A DNA stretch of 64,000 nt, taken from NCBI RefSeq assembly GCF_004364325.1, contig NZ_SOCP01000001.1, positions 744,001 to 808,000 on the forward strand, written 5' to 3'. A model generated the notes under the pieces. It made no database searches. It saw only the letters and a list, made by a program, of their open reading frames with translations, and had not been told where the DNA came from. Positions 1 through 9,067 of this stretch are shown piece after piece. The position numbers and the translations under genes were made by a program. How positions within the stretch are numbered: the stretch's first letter is position 1; each line of letters starts with the position of its first letter. The DNA is from Actinophytocola oryzae (lineage in GTDB: Bacteria > Actinomycetota > Actinomycetes > Mycobacteriales > Pseudonocardiaceae).

Positions 1-40
1 CAGATACGCCCCGGACGGTTCGTCCCGGTAGATCACCGTG

Positions 41-2023
41 TCACCGCACCCAGTAGGAGTAGAGGTCCGCGCCCGCCAGGGAGAAGCGGAACTTGACCTG
101 CTTGCCGGCCAGTGTGGACAGTCGCACGTGGCCGGTCCACTTGACCTCCGCGCCGTACTGGTCACCCGTGACCGGCTTCGACGTGAAGCCGGGGATCACC
201 TGGTTGGTGGCCGCGTCGAGGACCTCGACCTTCACCGACCCGCCGTTGCGGACGACCGTGTTCACGTTCAGCGTGGATCCCGTGAACGTCACCGGCTTCG
301 TGACGACGAACCCGGGGTCGCCGCTGTGCGGGCGGGACGCGTTGGTCATCGACACGAACCCGTCGCGGCGCCAGGTCGCCATGCCGCTCTGCCCGAGGTA
401 GTCGACGTGGTTCGGGTCGGTGAGGTCCGGCCCGCCGTGGTCGGCGTTGAACGCGCCGTAGTACATCGTGACCGTGCGGTCGGTGACCAGTGCGTTGGAC
501 GCCGTGTAGAGCGCGCCGTCGTCCCACGCGCCGGGCTGGCCGGGCGTCAGCACGGGGTCGCGCACCGGGCGGCTCCAGTTGACGAGGTCACGCGAGGACG
601 CGACCTCCGGCAGGACCGGGCCGGCACCCGCGCCGGACTGCGAACCCACGGTGTAGTTGGTGATCAGGAAGACCCACGGCAGACCGATGTTCGTGCTCTC
701 GTAGGGAAGCACTGGCATGCCGTAGATCTGACCCTCCAGGCCACCGAGTGCCTGTGCCGCACCGGTGTCGGCGTAGTCGCCGCTGACCGCGAGCACCGGG
801 GTGGTCCAGTTCAGGAAGTCCTTGCTGGTGGACAGGAACGCGGACCGGTTGTAGATGCCCGGCGTGCCGGAGGTGAACATCCGCTTCTTGATCGTGGCGA
901 CGTACTGCCTGGTGCGGGAGTCCCACGTCACGTTGGACACGTCGCCGTCGAGCAGCACCGGTCGTTCGCCGCCCGAGGTCCAGGTGTAGCCGTCCGGCGA
1001 GAAGTAGACGTAGTAGCCGAGCGTGTCGTTGACGACGCCGGACTTGAACTGCATCAACGCGAACCGGCGGTCCGGTGCGGCGGTGGGGTTGTAGGCGATC
1101 GTGCCGCCACCCGCGATGATCAGGTTCGTCTTCGACGCCGGGATGTCCTTGTAGCCGATGTTTCCGCGCCCGAGCGGCTTGTTCCAGTGGACGCCGTCAC
1201 GGCTCTCCGCGTAGCAGAGGTAGTAGCCGGGGGCGACGTCGTTGTTGCAGTCGTACCACATCCGGTACACGTCGCCGATCTTGAAGACCGAGCCGTAGAT
1301 GTAGGCGGAGGACTCCCACGGCTTGTCCGGCGAGATGATCGGGTCCGGCAGCTTCTTCGCCGGGTGCACGACGCGGCCGACGTCCTTCGTGGACTCGATG
1401 CGGTAGTCGTCGAGGAACAGCTCACGTGCCGTGCCCAGCGCCGGGTCGTAGGGTGCGGGTGCCTTCACCAGTGTGACCTGGTCCCAGTAGTACTGGCCCA
1501 CCTGGTCGGGGGTCGCGGCGATGCGCACGGACACGTTCGACGTGTTGGCGGGTGCGACGCCGGTGACCGTGACCGTCTGCCAGTCCAGGTTGGCCGTCGG
1601 GCTCACCGCCCGCGTGTCCAGCACGGTGTTCTCGAAGCTCGTGAACACCAGCGACAGCGTCGGCGGCACGCCGCTCCTGCCCTTGAGCCGCGCGGTCAGC
1701 GTGAAGTCGTTGCCGGGCGCGGCGACGATGCGCTGGCCGGTCACGCTCAGGCTCGCACCCGCCGTGTTGGTGGTCTGCAGCGAGCCGAGGCCCGCCGTGC
1801 GGTAGGCGGCGAGGTTGACGACCGTGGCGCCGGCGGAGTTGCCGTCCACGGCCCACGCGATCGGGTGACCCGACCGGTCGCCCATGTCGAAGCCGCCGTT
1901 GGGCAGGAGCCCGGTTGTGGTGTCCACGGTGTTCGGTGGGGTCTGGCCGGACGCCGACGCGGGCAGCACGGCGGCCGCGGTCACGATGATCAGCGTTGCC
2001 AGCAGGGGTTTGCGAAGTCTCAT
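41..2023 (-). CDS. Secreted glycosidase-like beta-propeller protein
   Basis: Predicted 660-residue exported protein. The start at 2023 is chosen because GGAGGG lies just upstream and a signal peptide follows at once (basic MRLRK, a hydrophobic stretch, then ASASG). Residues about 30-195 look like a carbohydrate-binding jelly roll. Residues about 205-560 have the repeated short blades of five-bladed GH32/GH43-type propellers, including LFLDDYRIES, YRMWYDCNND and SRDGVHW. A C-terminal beta-sandwich follows. The expected role is extracellular cleavage of a glycan or glycoconjugate; substrate and exact family are not certain. The promoter carries the same TGGAAC palindrome as the catabolic genes to the right, so it is probably in the same IclR regulon. 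Confidence 0.75.
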   Translation of the reverse strand: MRLRKPLLATLIIVTAAAVLPASASGQTPPNTVDTTTGLLPNGGFDMGDRSGHPIAWAVDGNSAGATVVNLAAYRTAGLGSLQTTNTAGASLSVTGQRIVAAPGNDFTLTARLKGRSGVPPTLSLVFTSFENTVLDTRAVSPTANLDWQTVTVTGVAPANTSNVSVRIAATPDQVGQYYWDQVTLVKAPAPYDPALGTARELFLDDYRIESTKDVGRVVHPAKKLPDPIISPDKPWESSAYIYGSVFKIGDVYRMWYDCNNDVAPGYYLCYAESRDGVHWNKPLGRGNIGYKDIPASKTNLIIAGGGTIAYNPTAAPDRRFALMQFKSGVVNDTLGYYVYFSPDGYTWTSGGERPVLLDGDVSNVTWDSRTRQYVATIKKRMFTSGTPGIYNRSAFLSTSKDFLNWTTPVLAVSGDYADTGAAQALGGLEGQIYGMPVLPYESTNIGLPWVFLITNYTVGSQSGAGAGPVLPEVASSRDLVNWSRPVRDPVLTPGQPGAWDDGALYTASNALVTDRTVTMYYGAFNADHGGPDLTDPNHVDYLGQSGMATWRRDGFVSMTNASRPHSGDPGFVVTKPVTFTGSTLNVNTVVRNGGSVKVEVLDAATNQVIPGFTSKPVTGDQYGAEVKWTGHVRLSTLAGKQVKFRFSLAGADLYSYWVR

Positions 2024-2057
2024 GGGCCCTCCAACGGGACGGCGGGGAATGCCGCTC

Positions 2058-2086
2058 ACCCTGTATGGCACACCGTTCCATGTCAA
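2058..2086 (-). promoter_or_regulatory. Promoter with IclR-type operator (site A)
   Basis: On the minus strand TTGACA (2086-2081) is followed by a 17-base spacer that is itself the palindrome-like TGGAACGGTGTGCCATA (2080-2064), then CAGGGT as a -10 (2063-2058). Transcription would start about 25-30 bases before the start codon at 2023. An operator filling the spacer is the layout expected of a repressor site. Confidence 0.65.
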
Positions 2087-2229
2087 TCCCGCCTCCCCGC
2101 AAGTCTGCGTGTGGGTCGCGTCCCAGCCGACGTGCGGTTATCGAGGCGGATCGTGGCTGGGTGCCGTCACGTTCCCCTGAGACAACTGTTGATCAGGCGC
2201 AGAACTCGCACAAAGAACCATGGGGCAGG

Positions 2230-3543
2230 CTAGACAGTCCCGGTGGCCCGCAGCTCGACGAGCACGTCACGGGCCGCGTCGAGGGTGCGGTCCACGTCCT
2301 CGGCCGTGTGCGCGCCCGAGATGTGGTTGCGCTTCAACGCCATGGGCAGCATCAGGAAGCCGCGCTCGGTCATGCCGCGGTGGAACGCGACGTAGGCCTC
2401 GTCGTTGTTGCGCATCAGGTCCCGGTAGCCGAGGATCGGCGGCTTGGTGAAGTAGAGGACGAACACCCCGCCGAAGCCCAGGGCGGTCGCCTCGATGTCC
2501 AGTTCGGTCACGATCTCGGTCAGGCCGGTGCGCATCCGGTCGCCGAGCGCGAACGTGCGCTCGTAGAAGTCCGGGTGTTCCTGCAGGTAGCCGATCGTGG
2601 CGAGCGCCGCGGCGCAGCCGATCGGGTTGCCGTTGAACGTGCCCGCGAGCAGCACGTCCCCGGTGCGCCCGTTGAAGTGCTCCATCAGGTCCCGGCGGCC
2701 CGCGACGCCACCGGAGGCGTACCCGTTGGCCAGGCCCTTGCCGAACGTCGTGAGGTCGGGCGTGATGCCGATGACCTCCTGGTAGCCGCCCAGCGAGTGC
2801 CGCAGCCCGGTGATCACCTCGTCGAAGATCAGCAGTGCGTCGTTGACCTCGGTGAGCTTGCGCAGGCCCGAGACGAACTCGGTGGTCGGCAGCAGTGCGC
2901 CCACGTTGTGGGGGATGGGCTCCATGATGACGGCGGCGACCCGGTCCGGGTACTGGTCGAACAGCGCGGTGACCGAGTCGAGGTCGTTGAACTCCGCGAT
3001 CAGCGTCGAGTCGAGGGCCTGCGGGAGGATCCCGCTCGACAGGGGGTCGCTGCCGTACGCCTTGTCCGGCGCGGAGATGACGTTGCGGGCCACGGCGTCC
3101 GACCAGCCGTGGAAACCGCCCTGGAACTTCACCACCAGGTCCCGCCCGGTGACCCCGCGGGCCAGCCGGATCGCCTGCGCGACGGCCTCCGAGCCGCTCA
3201 TCGTCGCGATCATCGACTCGGCAGACGGGATGATCTCGACGACCCGCTCCGCGAGCGCGACCTCCCCCTCCGTCACGCCGAGGCCGACGAGGTCGATCCC
3301 GCCGATCGTGGCACGTACGGCGTCGTTGACCACGGCGGCGTTGTGACCGAGGAGGATCGCGCCGAACGCGGCGTGGTAGTCGAGGTAGCGGTTGCCGTCG
3401 GCGTCGACGACGTACGCGCCCTCCGCCGAGGCGAAGGAGTACGGGGCACCGATGTAGCGCGTCGAGGAGTTGACGCCGCCGGGGATCACGCGGGCGGCGG
3501 CGTCCGCGATCGCCTGACCACGCGGGTGTGCAGAGCTTGGCAT
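2230..3543 (-). CDS. Class III aminotransferase, glutamate-1-semialdehyde aminomutase-like
   Basis: Fold type I PLP enzyme of 437 residues resembling HemL and related class III aminotransferases. Visible features are a HGWSD segment in the middle, the cofactor aspartate in LLIFDEVITGLR, and the Schiff-base lysine in TTFGKGLANG. The start at 3543 (MPSSAHPRG) is preferred because upstream codons belong to the promoter region, although its ribosome binding site is weak. The surroundings are catabolic rather than tetrapyrrole genes, so it more likely transaminates an amino acid or amino sugar derivative than makes 5-aminolevulinate. It is divergent from the oxidoreductase at 3666, and the gap holds two copies of the TGGAAC palindrome. 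Confidence 0.85.
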   Translation of the reverse strand: MPSSAHPRGQAIADAAARVIPGGVNSSTRYIGAPYSFASAEGAYVVDADGNRYLDYHAAFGAILLGHNAAVVNDAVRATIGGIDLVGLGVTEGEVALAERVVEIIPSAESMIATMSGSEAVAQAIRLARGVTGRDLVVKFQGGFHGWSDAVARNVISAPDKAYGSDPLSSGILPQALDSTLIAEFNDLDSVTALFDQYPDRVAAVIMEPIPHNVGALLPTTEFVSGLRKLTEVNDALLIFDEVITGLRHSLGGYQEVIGITPDLTTFGKGLANGYASGGVAGRRDLMEHFNGRTGDVLLAGTFNGNPIGCAAALATIGYLQEHPDFYERTFALGDRMRTGLTEIVTELDIEATALGFGGVFVLYFTKPPILGYRDLMRNNDEAYVAFHRGMTERGFLMLPMALKRNHISGAHTAEDVDRTLDAARDVLVELRATGTV

Positions 3544-3572
3544 ACCGGCGACGCTAGATGAGCCCCGGAGGA

Positions 3573-3589
3573 CATGGCAAGGCGTTCCA
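3573..3589 (-). promoter_or_regulatory. IclR-type operator (site B)
   Basis: Minus-strand TGGAACGCCTTGCCATG, about 30 bases before the aminotransferase start. It matches site A at the TGGAAC half and at the GCCAT end. No convincing -10 hexamer is seen around it. Confidence 0.55.
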
Positions 3590-3629
3590 TGTTTTACCTG
3601 CGAGCAACGTGCGAAGGTCACGTTCCGCC

Positions 3630-3683
3630 TTGACATGTCTGCCGGTCGAACTCAGGATGTCCGACATGGAACAACGTTCCGTG
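3630..3683 (+). promoter_or_regulatory. Leaderless promoter with IclR-type operator over the start (site C)
   Basis: TTGACA (3630-3635), a 17-base spacer and CAGGAT (3653-3658) place the transcription start close to the ATG at 3666. The palindrome TGGAACAACGTTCCG (3667-3681) covers the first codons. The CAGGAT box resembles CAGGGT at site A. Confidence 0.6.
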
Positions 3684-4682
3684 CCGAGTCGGATCGGCAC
3701 ACTGCTCGTGGGCGCGGGCTTCATCGCCGATGTGCACGCCGCCGCCGTCACCGCGAGCGCACGCGCTCACCTGGCGGGGATCGTCGACACCGACCCGGGC
3801 CGTGCCGCGGCCTTCTCCCGGTCCCACGGCGCCGTCCCCCACACCGACGACCTGGCCGAGGCGCTCGCCTGGCCGGACGTCGACGCCGTCGTCGTCTGCA
3901 CCCCCAACCACACCCACCTCGGCATCGGCGCCGCCGTCGCCGCGGCGGGCAAGCACCTGCTCATCGAGAAACCCCTGGCCACGACCATCGCCGACGCACA
4001 GTCCCTCGCGGACGCGTTCGCCGCCGCGGGCCGGGTGCTCACCGCGGCCCACTCGCACCGCCACCACGGCTACGGCCGCACGGTCAAGGACGCCATCGAC
4101 TCGGGCGCGGTCGGCCGCCCCGCCCACGTCCGCCTCTCCATCCTCGGTGGCTGGATCTGGACCGGCTGGGACGCCTGGGCCGCCGACCCCGTCGCCTCCG
4201 GCGGCCACGCACTGCACAACGGCGTCCACGTGCTCGACCTCGCCACCTGGTGGTTGTCCGGCGACCCCGTCCGCGTGTACGCCAGGGGCCGCCACCAGAC
4301 CGCCGCCGAGCTCCGCATCAACGACTACCTGGAGATGGTCGTCGAGTACGCGGGCGGCGCCGTCGCGGTGCTGGAGATGAGCAGGGCCCACCGGCCCGGC
4401 TCGTTCGGCCTGCGTGAGCTGCAGGTCGTCGGGTCGGGCGGGATCATCGCCGAGGAGTGGGCCGACGAGTCCGCCTTCCTGTACACCGAGGGCGGCACCG
4501 GTCTCGTGCCCGCCTCGGGTGTGGACGGGTTCGGCGCCCAGTTCGAGTCCTGGTTGGACACGATCGGCGGCGCGCCACCCGCCATGCCGGTCGCCGACGC
4601 GGTCCGCGCGGTCGAGCTGGCGGTCGCCGTCGAGGAGTCGATCCTGGCTGGTCGCCCGATCTCGCTTGGAGCCGCCGCGTGA
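3666..4682 (+). CDS. Gfo/Idh/MocA family NAD(P)-dependent oxidoreductase
   Basis: Protein of 338 residues with an N-terminal Rossmann fold (GAGFIADVHAAA), the family EKP motif in LLIEKPLATT and the substrate-site segment GGHALHNGVHVLDL, where the histidine is kept. Members oxidise or epimerise sugars, inositols and sugar acids; the substrate here is unknown. The start at 3666 fits a leaderless transcript; ATG 3657, nine bases upstream, is the alternative. It is the first gene of a long plus-strand operon and overlaps the next gene by four bases (GTGA). The operator over the first codons implies control by the IclR protein encoded further down. Confidence 0.85.
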   Translation: MEQRSVPSRIGTLLVGAGFIADVHAAAVTASARAHLAGIVDTDPGRAAAFSRSHGAVPHTDDLAEALAWPDVDAVVVCTPNHTHLGIGAAVAAAGKHLLIEKPLATTIADAQSLADAFAAAGRVLTAAHSHRHHGYGRTVKDAIDSGAVGRPAHVRLSILGGWIWTGWDAWAADPVASGGHALHNGVHVLDLATWWLSGDPVRVYARGRHQTAAELRINDYLEMVVEYAGGAVAVLEMSRAHRPGSFGLRELQVVGSGGIIAEEWADESAFLYTEGGTGLVPASGVDGFGAQFESWLDTIGGAPPAMPVADAVRAVELAVAVEESILAGRPISLGAAA

Positions 4683-5554
4683 TCACCGTCTACCTGGAGG
4701 GCACCGCGGGCATCGGCAGCCAGGACCACCAGAACGCCATGTACCGGCCGGCGTTCGAGGCGCACCCGGACTTCCAGCTGGTCGACGACCTCGCCAAGGC
4801 CGAGGTCGTGAGCGTCGCCGTGCCACTGGACGAGCGGGCCGAGGCCATCGGGCGTGTCATCCGCGCGGGCAAGCACGTGCTGGCCGACAAGCCGATGGCC
4901 GCGACCCTCGCCGACTGCGAGGACATCGCCAGGCTCGCCGACGAACACGGCGTCCTCGTCGTCCCGGCCCACCACCCCCGGCTCGGCGCCGCACTGCGCT
5001 CGGCCGCCGCCGCGGTCCGGGGCGGCCGGGTCGGGTTGCCGTGGAACGTCCAGTGCGACTTCCTCGCCGCGGGCGGCGACCCCGCGCCGACCGGCGAGCT
5101 GGTCAACCTCGCGCTCTACCCGATCGACGCCGTCCACGCCCTGCTCGGCCTCGAGGTGCGCCGCGTGCACGCGGTCGGCGGTGCTGACCTCGTCACCCTG
5201 CTGCTCGACCACGACCACGGCGTCACCAGCACGATCCTGTGTGGACGCACGACCGGGCTCGGCGGAGTCCGCCCCTCGGGCCTCGCCGTGCACCGCTACC
5301 GGATCAGCGGCTCCCACGGCGTGCTCGCCGTGGACGCCACCAAGCCCGCCGTCCGGGTGCGCACCGCGACGGGCACGAACGGCGTGTGGACCGGCCCGAA
5401 CACGGTCGACGCACTGCTCGACGTGCTGTCGGCAGGCGTGCGCACCGGCCGCGCCGAACTGGGCGCGGCCGACGCCATCCGTGCCCAGCGCGTGGTCGAG
5501 GCGGCCCAACGCTCACTCGACTCCGGCCAACCGACCACACTGGAGGGTCGCTGA
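4679..5554 (+). CDS. Short Gfo/Idh/MocA-like oxidoreductase
   Basis: A 291-residue relative of the preceding gene, starting at GTG 4679 inside the previous stop (GTGA). The family lysine region is present in KHVLADKPMAAT, but the nucleotide-binding loop is atypical (EGTAGIGSQDHQ) and the stretch that normally holds the second Rossmann strand is missing. The usual D-x-G-x-H motif reads NLALYPIDAV, so the Asp and His positions are Asn and Tyr. It may be a compact paralogue with altered chemistry or a partner subunit of the first oxidoreductase. The stop and the ATG of the next gene share one base (TGATG), indicating translational coupling. Confidence 0.75.
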   Translation: MITVYLEGTAGIGSQDHQNAMYRPAFEAHPDFQLVDDLAKAEVVSVAVPLDERAEAIGRVIRAGKHVLADKPMAATLADCEDIARLADEHGVLVVPAHHPRLGAALRSAAAAVRGGRVGLPWNVQCDFLAAGGDPAPTGELVNLALYPIDAVHALLGLEVRRVHAVGGADLVTLLLDHDHGVTSTILCGRTTGLGGVRPSGLAVHRYRISGSHGVLAVDATKPAVRVRTATGTNGVWTGPNTVDALLDVLSAGVRTGRAELGAADAIRAQRVVEAAQRSLDSGQPTTLEGR

Positions 5555-6417
5555 TGCGTCTCGTCACCTACCGCCGCGCGGGTGCCGTGCGGCACGGCAG
5601 GCTAACCGACGGCGACCGGGTCGCCGAGCTGGGCGACGGCGACCTCGTCGGCCTCCTCGACGCGGTGTTCCCCCTGACCGAGGCCGCCCTGCCGGCCGCG
5701 ACCGGCGAGCACGCCCTGGCCGACGTCGAGCTGCTGGCCCCGTTGCTGCGGCCCGGCAAGCTCCTCGCCGCCGCGGCCAACTACCAGGACCACGTCACCG
5801 AGACCGGCGGCGAGCCGCTCGACAAGTCCCACATCTCGCCGAGGCTGTTCCTCAAGCCGTCCAGCTCCATCGTCGGCCCGGACGCGGCGATCCCGCTCCC
5901 GGACATCAGCAAGGAGGTCGACTGGGAGGCCGAGCTGGCCGTCGTCATCGGCAGGCGTGCCCGCCACGTCTCCGTCGAGGACGCACTCGACGTGGTCGCC
6001 GGCTACCTGAGCTCCAACGACGTGTCCGCCCGCTCGATCGACCTCGGCTACGAGCGTGACACCGAGGACAAGGCCGTCTGGTTCTTCGACTGGCTCGCGG
6101 GCAAGTGGTGCGACGGGTTCGCCCCGCTCGGCCCGTGGCTGGTGTCGGCCGACGAGGTGCCCGACCCGCAGGCACTGTCGGTCGACCTCGAGGTCAACGG
6201 AGAGTCGAAGCAACACGGGTCCACCAAGGACATGATCTTCACGGTCGCCGAGCTGGTGGCCCACGCGTCGCGGGTGATGACCCTCGAACCGGGCGACGTG
6301 ATCCAGACCGGCACCCCCTCCGGCGTCGGCGCGGCAGGCGGCCAGTACCTGGCCTCCGGTGACGAGCTGACCGTCACCGTCGGCCCGCTCGGCACGCTGC
6401 GCAACACGGTCGCCTAG
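5554..6417 (+). CDS. Fumarylacetoacetate hydrolase family protein
   Basis: A 287-residue FAH-fold enzyme. The metal ligands lie in the EAELAVVIG strand, with the family segments GYLSSNDVSARS, GKWCDGFAPLGPWL and GTPSGVGAA near the C-terminus. Family members hydrolyse or isomerise 2,4-dioxo or 2-oxo-enoic acids, including diketo-deoxy sugar acids, so it may carry out a late C-C cleavage or isomerisation step. The start ATG 5554 overlaps the previous stop and has GGAGGG upstream. The best-known relatives are isomerases of the homoprotocatechuate pathway, but no aromatic genes are nearby. Confidence 0.85.
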   Translation: MRLVTYRRAGAVRHGRLTDGDRVAELGDGDLVGLLDAVFPLTEAALPAATGEHALADVELLAPLLRPGKLLAAAANYQDHVTETGGEPLDKSHISPRLFLKPSSSIVGPDAAIPLPDISKEVDWEAELAVVIGRRARHVSVEDALDVVAGYLSSNDVSARSIDLGYERDTEDKAVWFFDWLAGKWCDGFAPLGPWLVSADEVPDPQALSVDLEVNGESKQHGSTKDMIFTVAELVAHASRVMTLEPGDVIQTGTPSGVGAAGGQYLASGDELTVTVGPLGTLRNTVA

Positions 6418-6446
6418 GCTCCTTCCTTACCAGAGAGGCACATCCC

Positions 6447-8042
6447 ATGCGTCGTAAGTTAGTCGTCGCGCTGGCGACCGCCGCGTTGGCGGTCGCGGGC
6501 TGCGCAGGACCGCCGCCCGCCAGCAGCGGCGGCACCAGCTCCGGTTCCGCCCTGAACGTCTACCTGTACCAGGAACCCGCCGGCCTGTTCGGCCCGCTCG
6601 CCCCGAGCAGCGGCCCGGACAACCAGGTGATGTCGTTCCTGTACGAGGGACTGCTCGGCGTGGACCCCAGCTACAAGCTCCAGCCGAGGCTCGCCGAGAG
6701 CTACGAGGTGTCCTCCGACGCCACCACGTTCACCTTCAAGCTCCGCAAGGGTCTGAAGTGGAGCGACGGCAAGCCGTTCACCTCCAAGGACGTGCTCTAC
6801 ACCTACAAGCTGTTGGCCGACCCCAAGTCGGGCAGCGCCACGGCCGGTCTCTACACCGCGGTCACGGGTGTCTCGGACTTCGTGGCGGGCAAGGCGACCG
6901 ACATCTCCGGGTTCACCGCGCCGGACGACGACACGTTCGTGATCAAGGCCACCTCGCCGAACTTCGGCCTGGTCTCGCAGATCGGCATCGCCTACATCCT
7001 GCCCGAGCACGTGCTGTCCAGCACGCCGTCGGCCGACATCGCGAAGAACGAGTTCTTCCGCGAGCCCAAGGTGACCATCGGCCCGTACAAGTTCGTCGAG
7101 TACAAGACGAACCAGTACGTGCACGTGACCGCGAACCCCGAGTACCGGAGCCCCGCGAAGATCAAGGACGTGTACCTCAAGCCGATGACGTCGGACGCGG
7201 CCACCGCGCAGCTGGGCAACGGCGGAATCGACATCGCGTCCTACTCGCCGACCGACCTCGACACGGTCGCGAAGTTCAACGGCGTGTCCACACAGGAGAA
7301 GCCGGGTGCGGGGTTCGTGCGCATCGCGCTGAACCAGTCCAAGGACTACTTCGCGGACGTGCGGGTGCGCCAGGCGTTCCTGTACGCCATCGACCGCGAA
7401 CAGATCGTGAAGACGGTGCTGGCGGGCAAGGGCGAGGTGCGGCTGTCCGACTTCGCCAAGGACAACGAGCCGTCCGGGCTCAACGACTACGGCTACGACC
7501 CGGACAAGGCGAAGTCGCTCCTCGCCGAGGCGGGCTGGGACCCCAACCGGGCCATCAACCTCCAGTGGGTGCAGGGCCAGCGTGACCGCGACGCGACGTC
7601 GACGATCATCCAGAACCAGCTCGGCGCCGTCGGGGTGAAGGTGAACCTGGTCAACGTCCAGGCCGCGCAGATCTCCAAGAGCTACACCGACAAGTCCTAC
7701 GACATGACGCTCTACGGCGGCGGCAACTACGCGATCGACTCGTCGAGCATCTTCTACATCACCGCCTGCGCCCAGCGCTTCCCGGCCGGTGGCAACATCA
7801 ACCAGTTCTGCGACCCGACGCTGGACGGCTACATGACCCAGGCCAACGCGACGGTCGACGACAAGGAACGCAAGTCCCTGTACGACAAGGCGGCCAAGCG
7901 GGAGAACGACCAGGCCGACCTGATGTGGCTGTACTCGCCCAACGGACTGTGGGGCGTGAACGACAAGGTCAAGGGCTTCAAGGCGCCCGGCTCCCAGGAC
8001 TCCGGGTTCTTCGACCCGGCGAGCTGGAGCATCGCGGGCTGA
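6447..8042 (+). CDS. Oligopeptide ABC transporter, substrate-binding lipoprotein
   Basis: A 531-residue family 5 (DppA/OppA-type) solute-binding protein. A lipoprotein signal ends at AVAGC (Cys near residue 19), followed by a Ser/Gly-rich linker. Typical segments are QVMSFLYEGLLG, FTFKLRKGLKWSDGKPF and the C-terminal WLYSPNG. It would capture peptides or peptide-like conjugates outside the membrane and deliver them to the two permeases that follow. It lies 29 bases after the FAH gene and has GAGAGG as ribosome binding site. The presence of a peptide importer in this operon is the main reason to propose a peptide-like substrate for the island. Confidence 0.9.
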   Translation: MRRKLVVALATAALAVAGCAGPPPASSGGTSSGSALNVYLYQEPAGLFGPLAPSSGPDNQVMSFLYEGLLGVDPSYKLQPRLAESYEVSSDATTFTFKLRKGLKWSDGKPFTSKDVLYTYKLLADPKSGSATAGLYTAVTGVSDFVAGKATDISGFTAPDDDTFVIKATSPNFGLVSQIGIAYILPEHVLSSTPSADIAKNEFFREPKVTIGPYKFVEYKTNQYVHVTANPEYRSPAKIKDVYLKPMTSDAATAQLGNGGIDIASYSPTDLDTVAKFNGVSTQEKPGAGFVRIALNQSKDYFADVRVRQAFLYAIDREQIVKTVLAGKGEVRLSDFAKDNEPSGLNDYGYDPDKAKSLLAEAGWDPNRAINLQWVQGQRDRDATSTIIQNQLGAVGVKVNLVNVQAAQISKSYTDKSYDMTLYGGGNYAIDSSSIFYITACAQRFPAGGNINQFCDPTLDGYMTQANATVDDKERKSLYDKAAKRENDQADLMWLYSPNGLWGVNDKVKGFKAPGSQDSGFFDPASWSIAG

Positions 8043-8049
8043 GCCACGA

Positions 8050-8077
8050 GGGTGGCGGGCACCCGCCCGCCACCCTT
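8050..8077 (+). terminator. Hairpin between binding protein and permease genes
   Basis: A perfect 11-base-pair stem (GGGTGGCGGGC with GCCCGCCACCC) and four-base loop lie just after the binding-protein stop and are followed by only two T residues. It probably stabilises the upstream transcript or attenuates readthrough, giving more binding protein than membrane subunits. Confidence 0.6.
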
Positions 8078-8107
8078 CCCACCCACGAGCGAGCGAAGGG
8101 AGGCGAG

Positions 8108-9067
8108 ATGGGCGCGTACCTGGTGCGCAGGCTGGCGACGAACGTGCTGGTGTTCCTCCTGATCACCGTCGCGATCTTCTGGCTGGTCCACAAGGCGCCC
8201 GGCGACCCGATCGCGATGCGGATCCCGGCCGACCAGCTCAACTCCGGCAGCACCGAGTACATCGCCCAGCAGCGCCACGCGCTGGGGCTGGACCGGCCGG
8301 TGTTCGTGCAGTACTGGTTCTGGCTGACGAGTGCCGTCCAGGGCGACCTCGGCTACTCCCTGCTCAACGGCCGCCCGGTCACCGAGCTGCTCGGGGAGCG
8401 GATCGGCCCGACCGTCGAGCTGATGCTCATCGGACTGGTGATCTCGCTGCTCATCGCGTTCCCGCTCGGCATCCTCGCCGCACGGCGGAAGAACTCGGTC
8501 TGGGACTACGGCACCGCGGTGGTGAGCCTCGGTTCGGTGTCCATCCCGGTGTTCTTCCTGGCGCTGATCGCGATCTTCGTGTTCACGCTGCAGTGGCAGT
8601 GGCTGCCGTCCTCGGGCATCGCCGACCCGGCGAACCCGAGCCTGCTCGACTCGATCCGACATCTGGTGCTGCCCGCGTTGATCCTCGGCATCGCCAACAC
8701 GGGAAGCTATCTGCGTTACATCCGCGGCACCATGATCACCGAGCTTGGCGCGGACTACGTGCGCACGGCCGAGGCCAAGGGCGCGTCACGGCGCCGGGTC
8801 GTGTACCGGCACGCGTTGCGCAACTCGCTGATCCCGGTGATCACCGTGATCGCCTCCAACATGGGACAGCTGCTCGCCGGCGCGGTCGTCATCGAGCAGG
8901 TGTTCGCGTGGCCGGGCATGGGGCAGCTCGCGATCAGCTCGGTCAGGCAGCAGGACTACTCGGTGATCGTCGGGTTCGCGTTGCTCGTCGCGATCCTGGT
9001 GTTGCTGTTCAACCTGCTGGCCGACGTGCTGTACACGGTGGTCGACCCGAGAGTGAGGCTGCGATGA
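8108..9067 (+). CDS. Oligopeptide ABC transporter permease (DppB-type)
   Basis: A 319-residue inner-membrane protein with the DppB layout: N-terminal helix (LVFLLITVAIFWLV), the conserved HKAPGDP and five further membrane segments. The EAA-loop region reads DYVRTAEAKGASRRRVVYRHALRNSLIPV, here split as DYVRTAEAKGASRR and VVYRHALRNSLIPV. The start at 8108 has GGAGG five bases upstream. It pairs with the next gene to form the pore, and its stop overlaps that ATG by four bases. Confidence 0.9.
   Translation: MGAYLVRRLATNVLVFLLITVAIFWLVHKAPGDPIAMRIPADQLNSGSTEYIAQQRHALGLDRPVFVQYWFWLTSAVQGDLGYSLLNGRPVTELLGERIGPTVELMLIGLVISLLIAFPLGILAARRKNSVWDYGTAVVSLGSVSIPVFFLALIAIFVFTLQWQWLPSSGIADPANPSLLDSIRHLVLPALILGIANTGSYLRYIRGTMITELGADYVRTAEAKGASRRRVVYRHALRNSLIPVITVIASNMGQLLAGAVVIEQVFAWPGMGQLAISSVRQQDYSVIVGFALLVAILVLLFNLLADVLYTVVDPRVRLR

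Noticed and set aside
38..2233. Plus-strand open frame of 731 codons opposite the secreted glycosidase
   Set aside because: Composition is Val/Arg/Asp-rich nonsense typical of antisense frames in high-GC DNA; the minus strand encodes a protein with signal peptide, domains and ribosome binding site.
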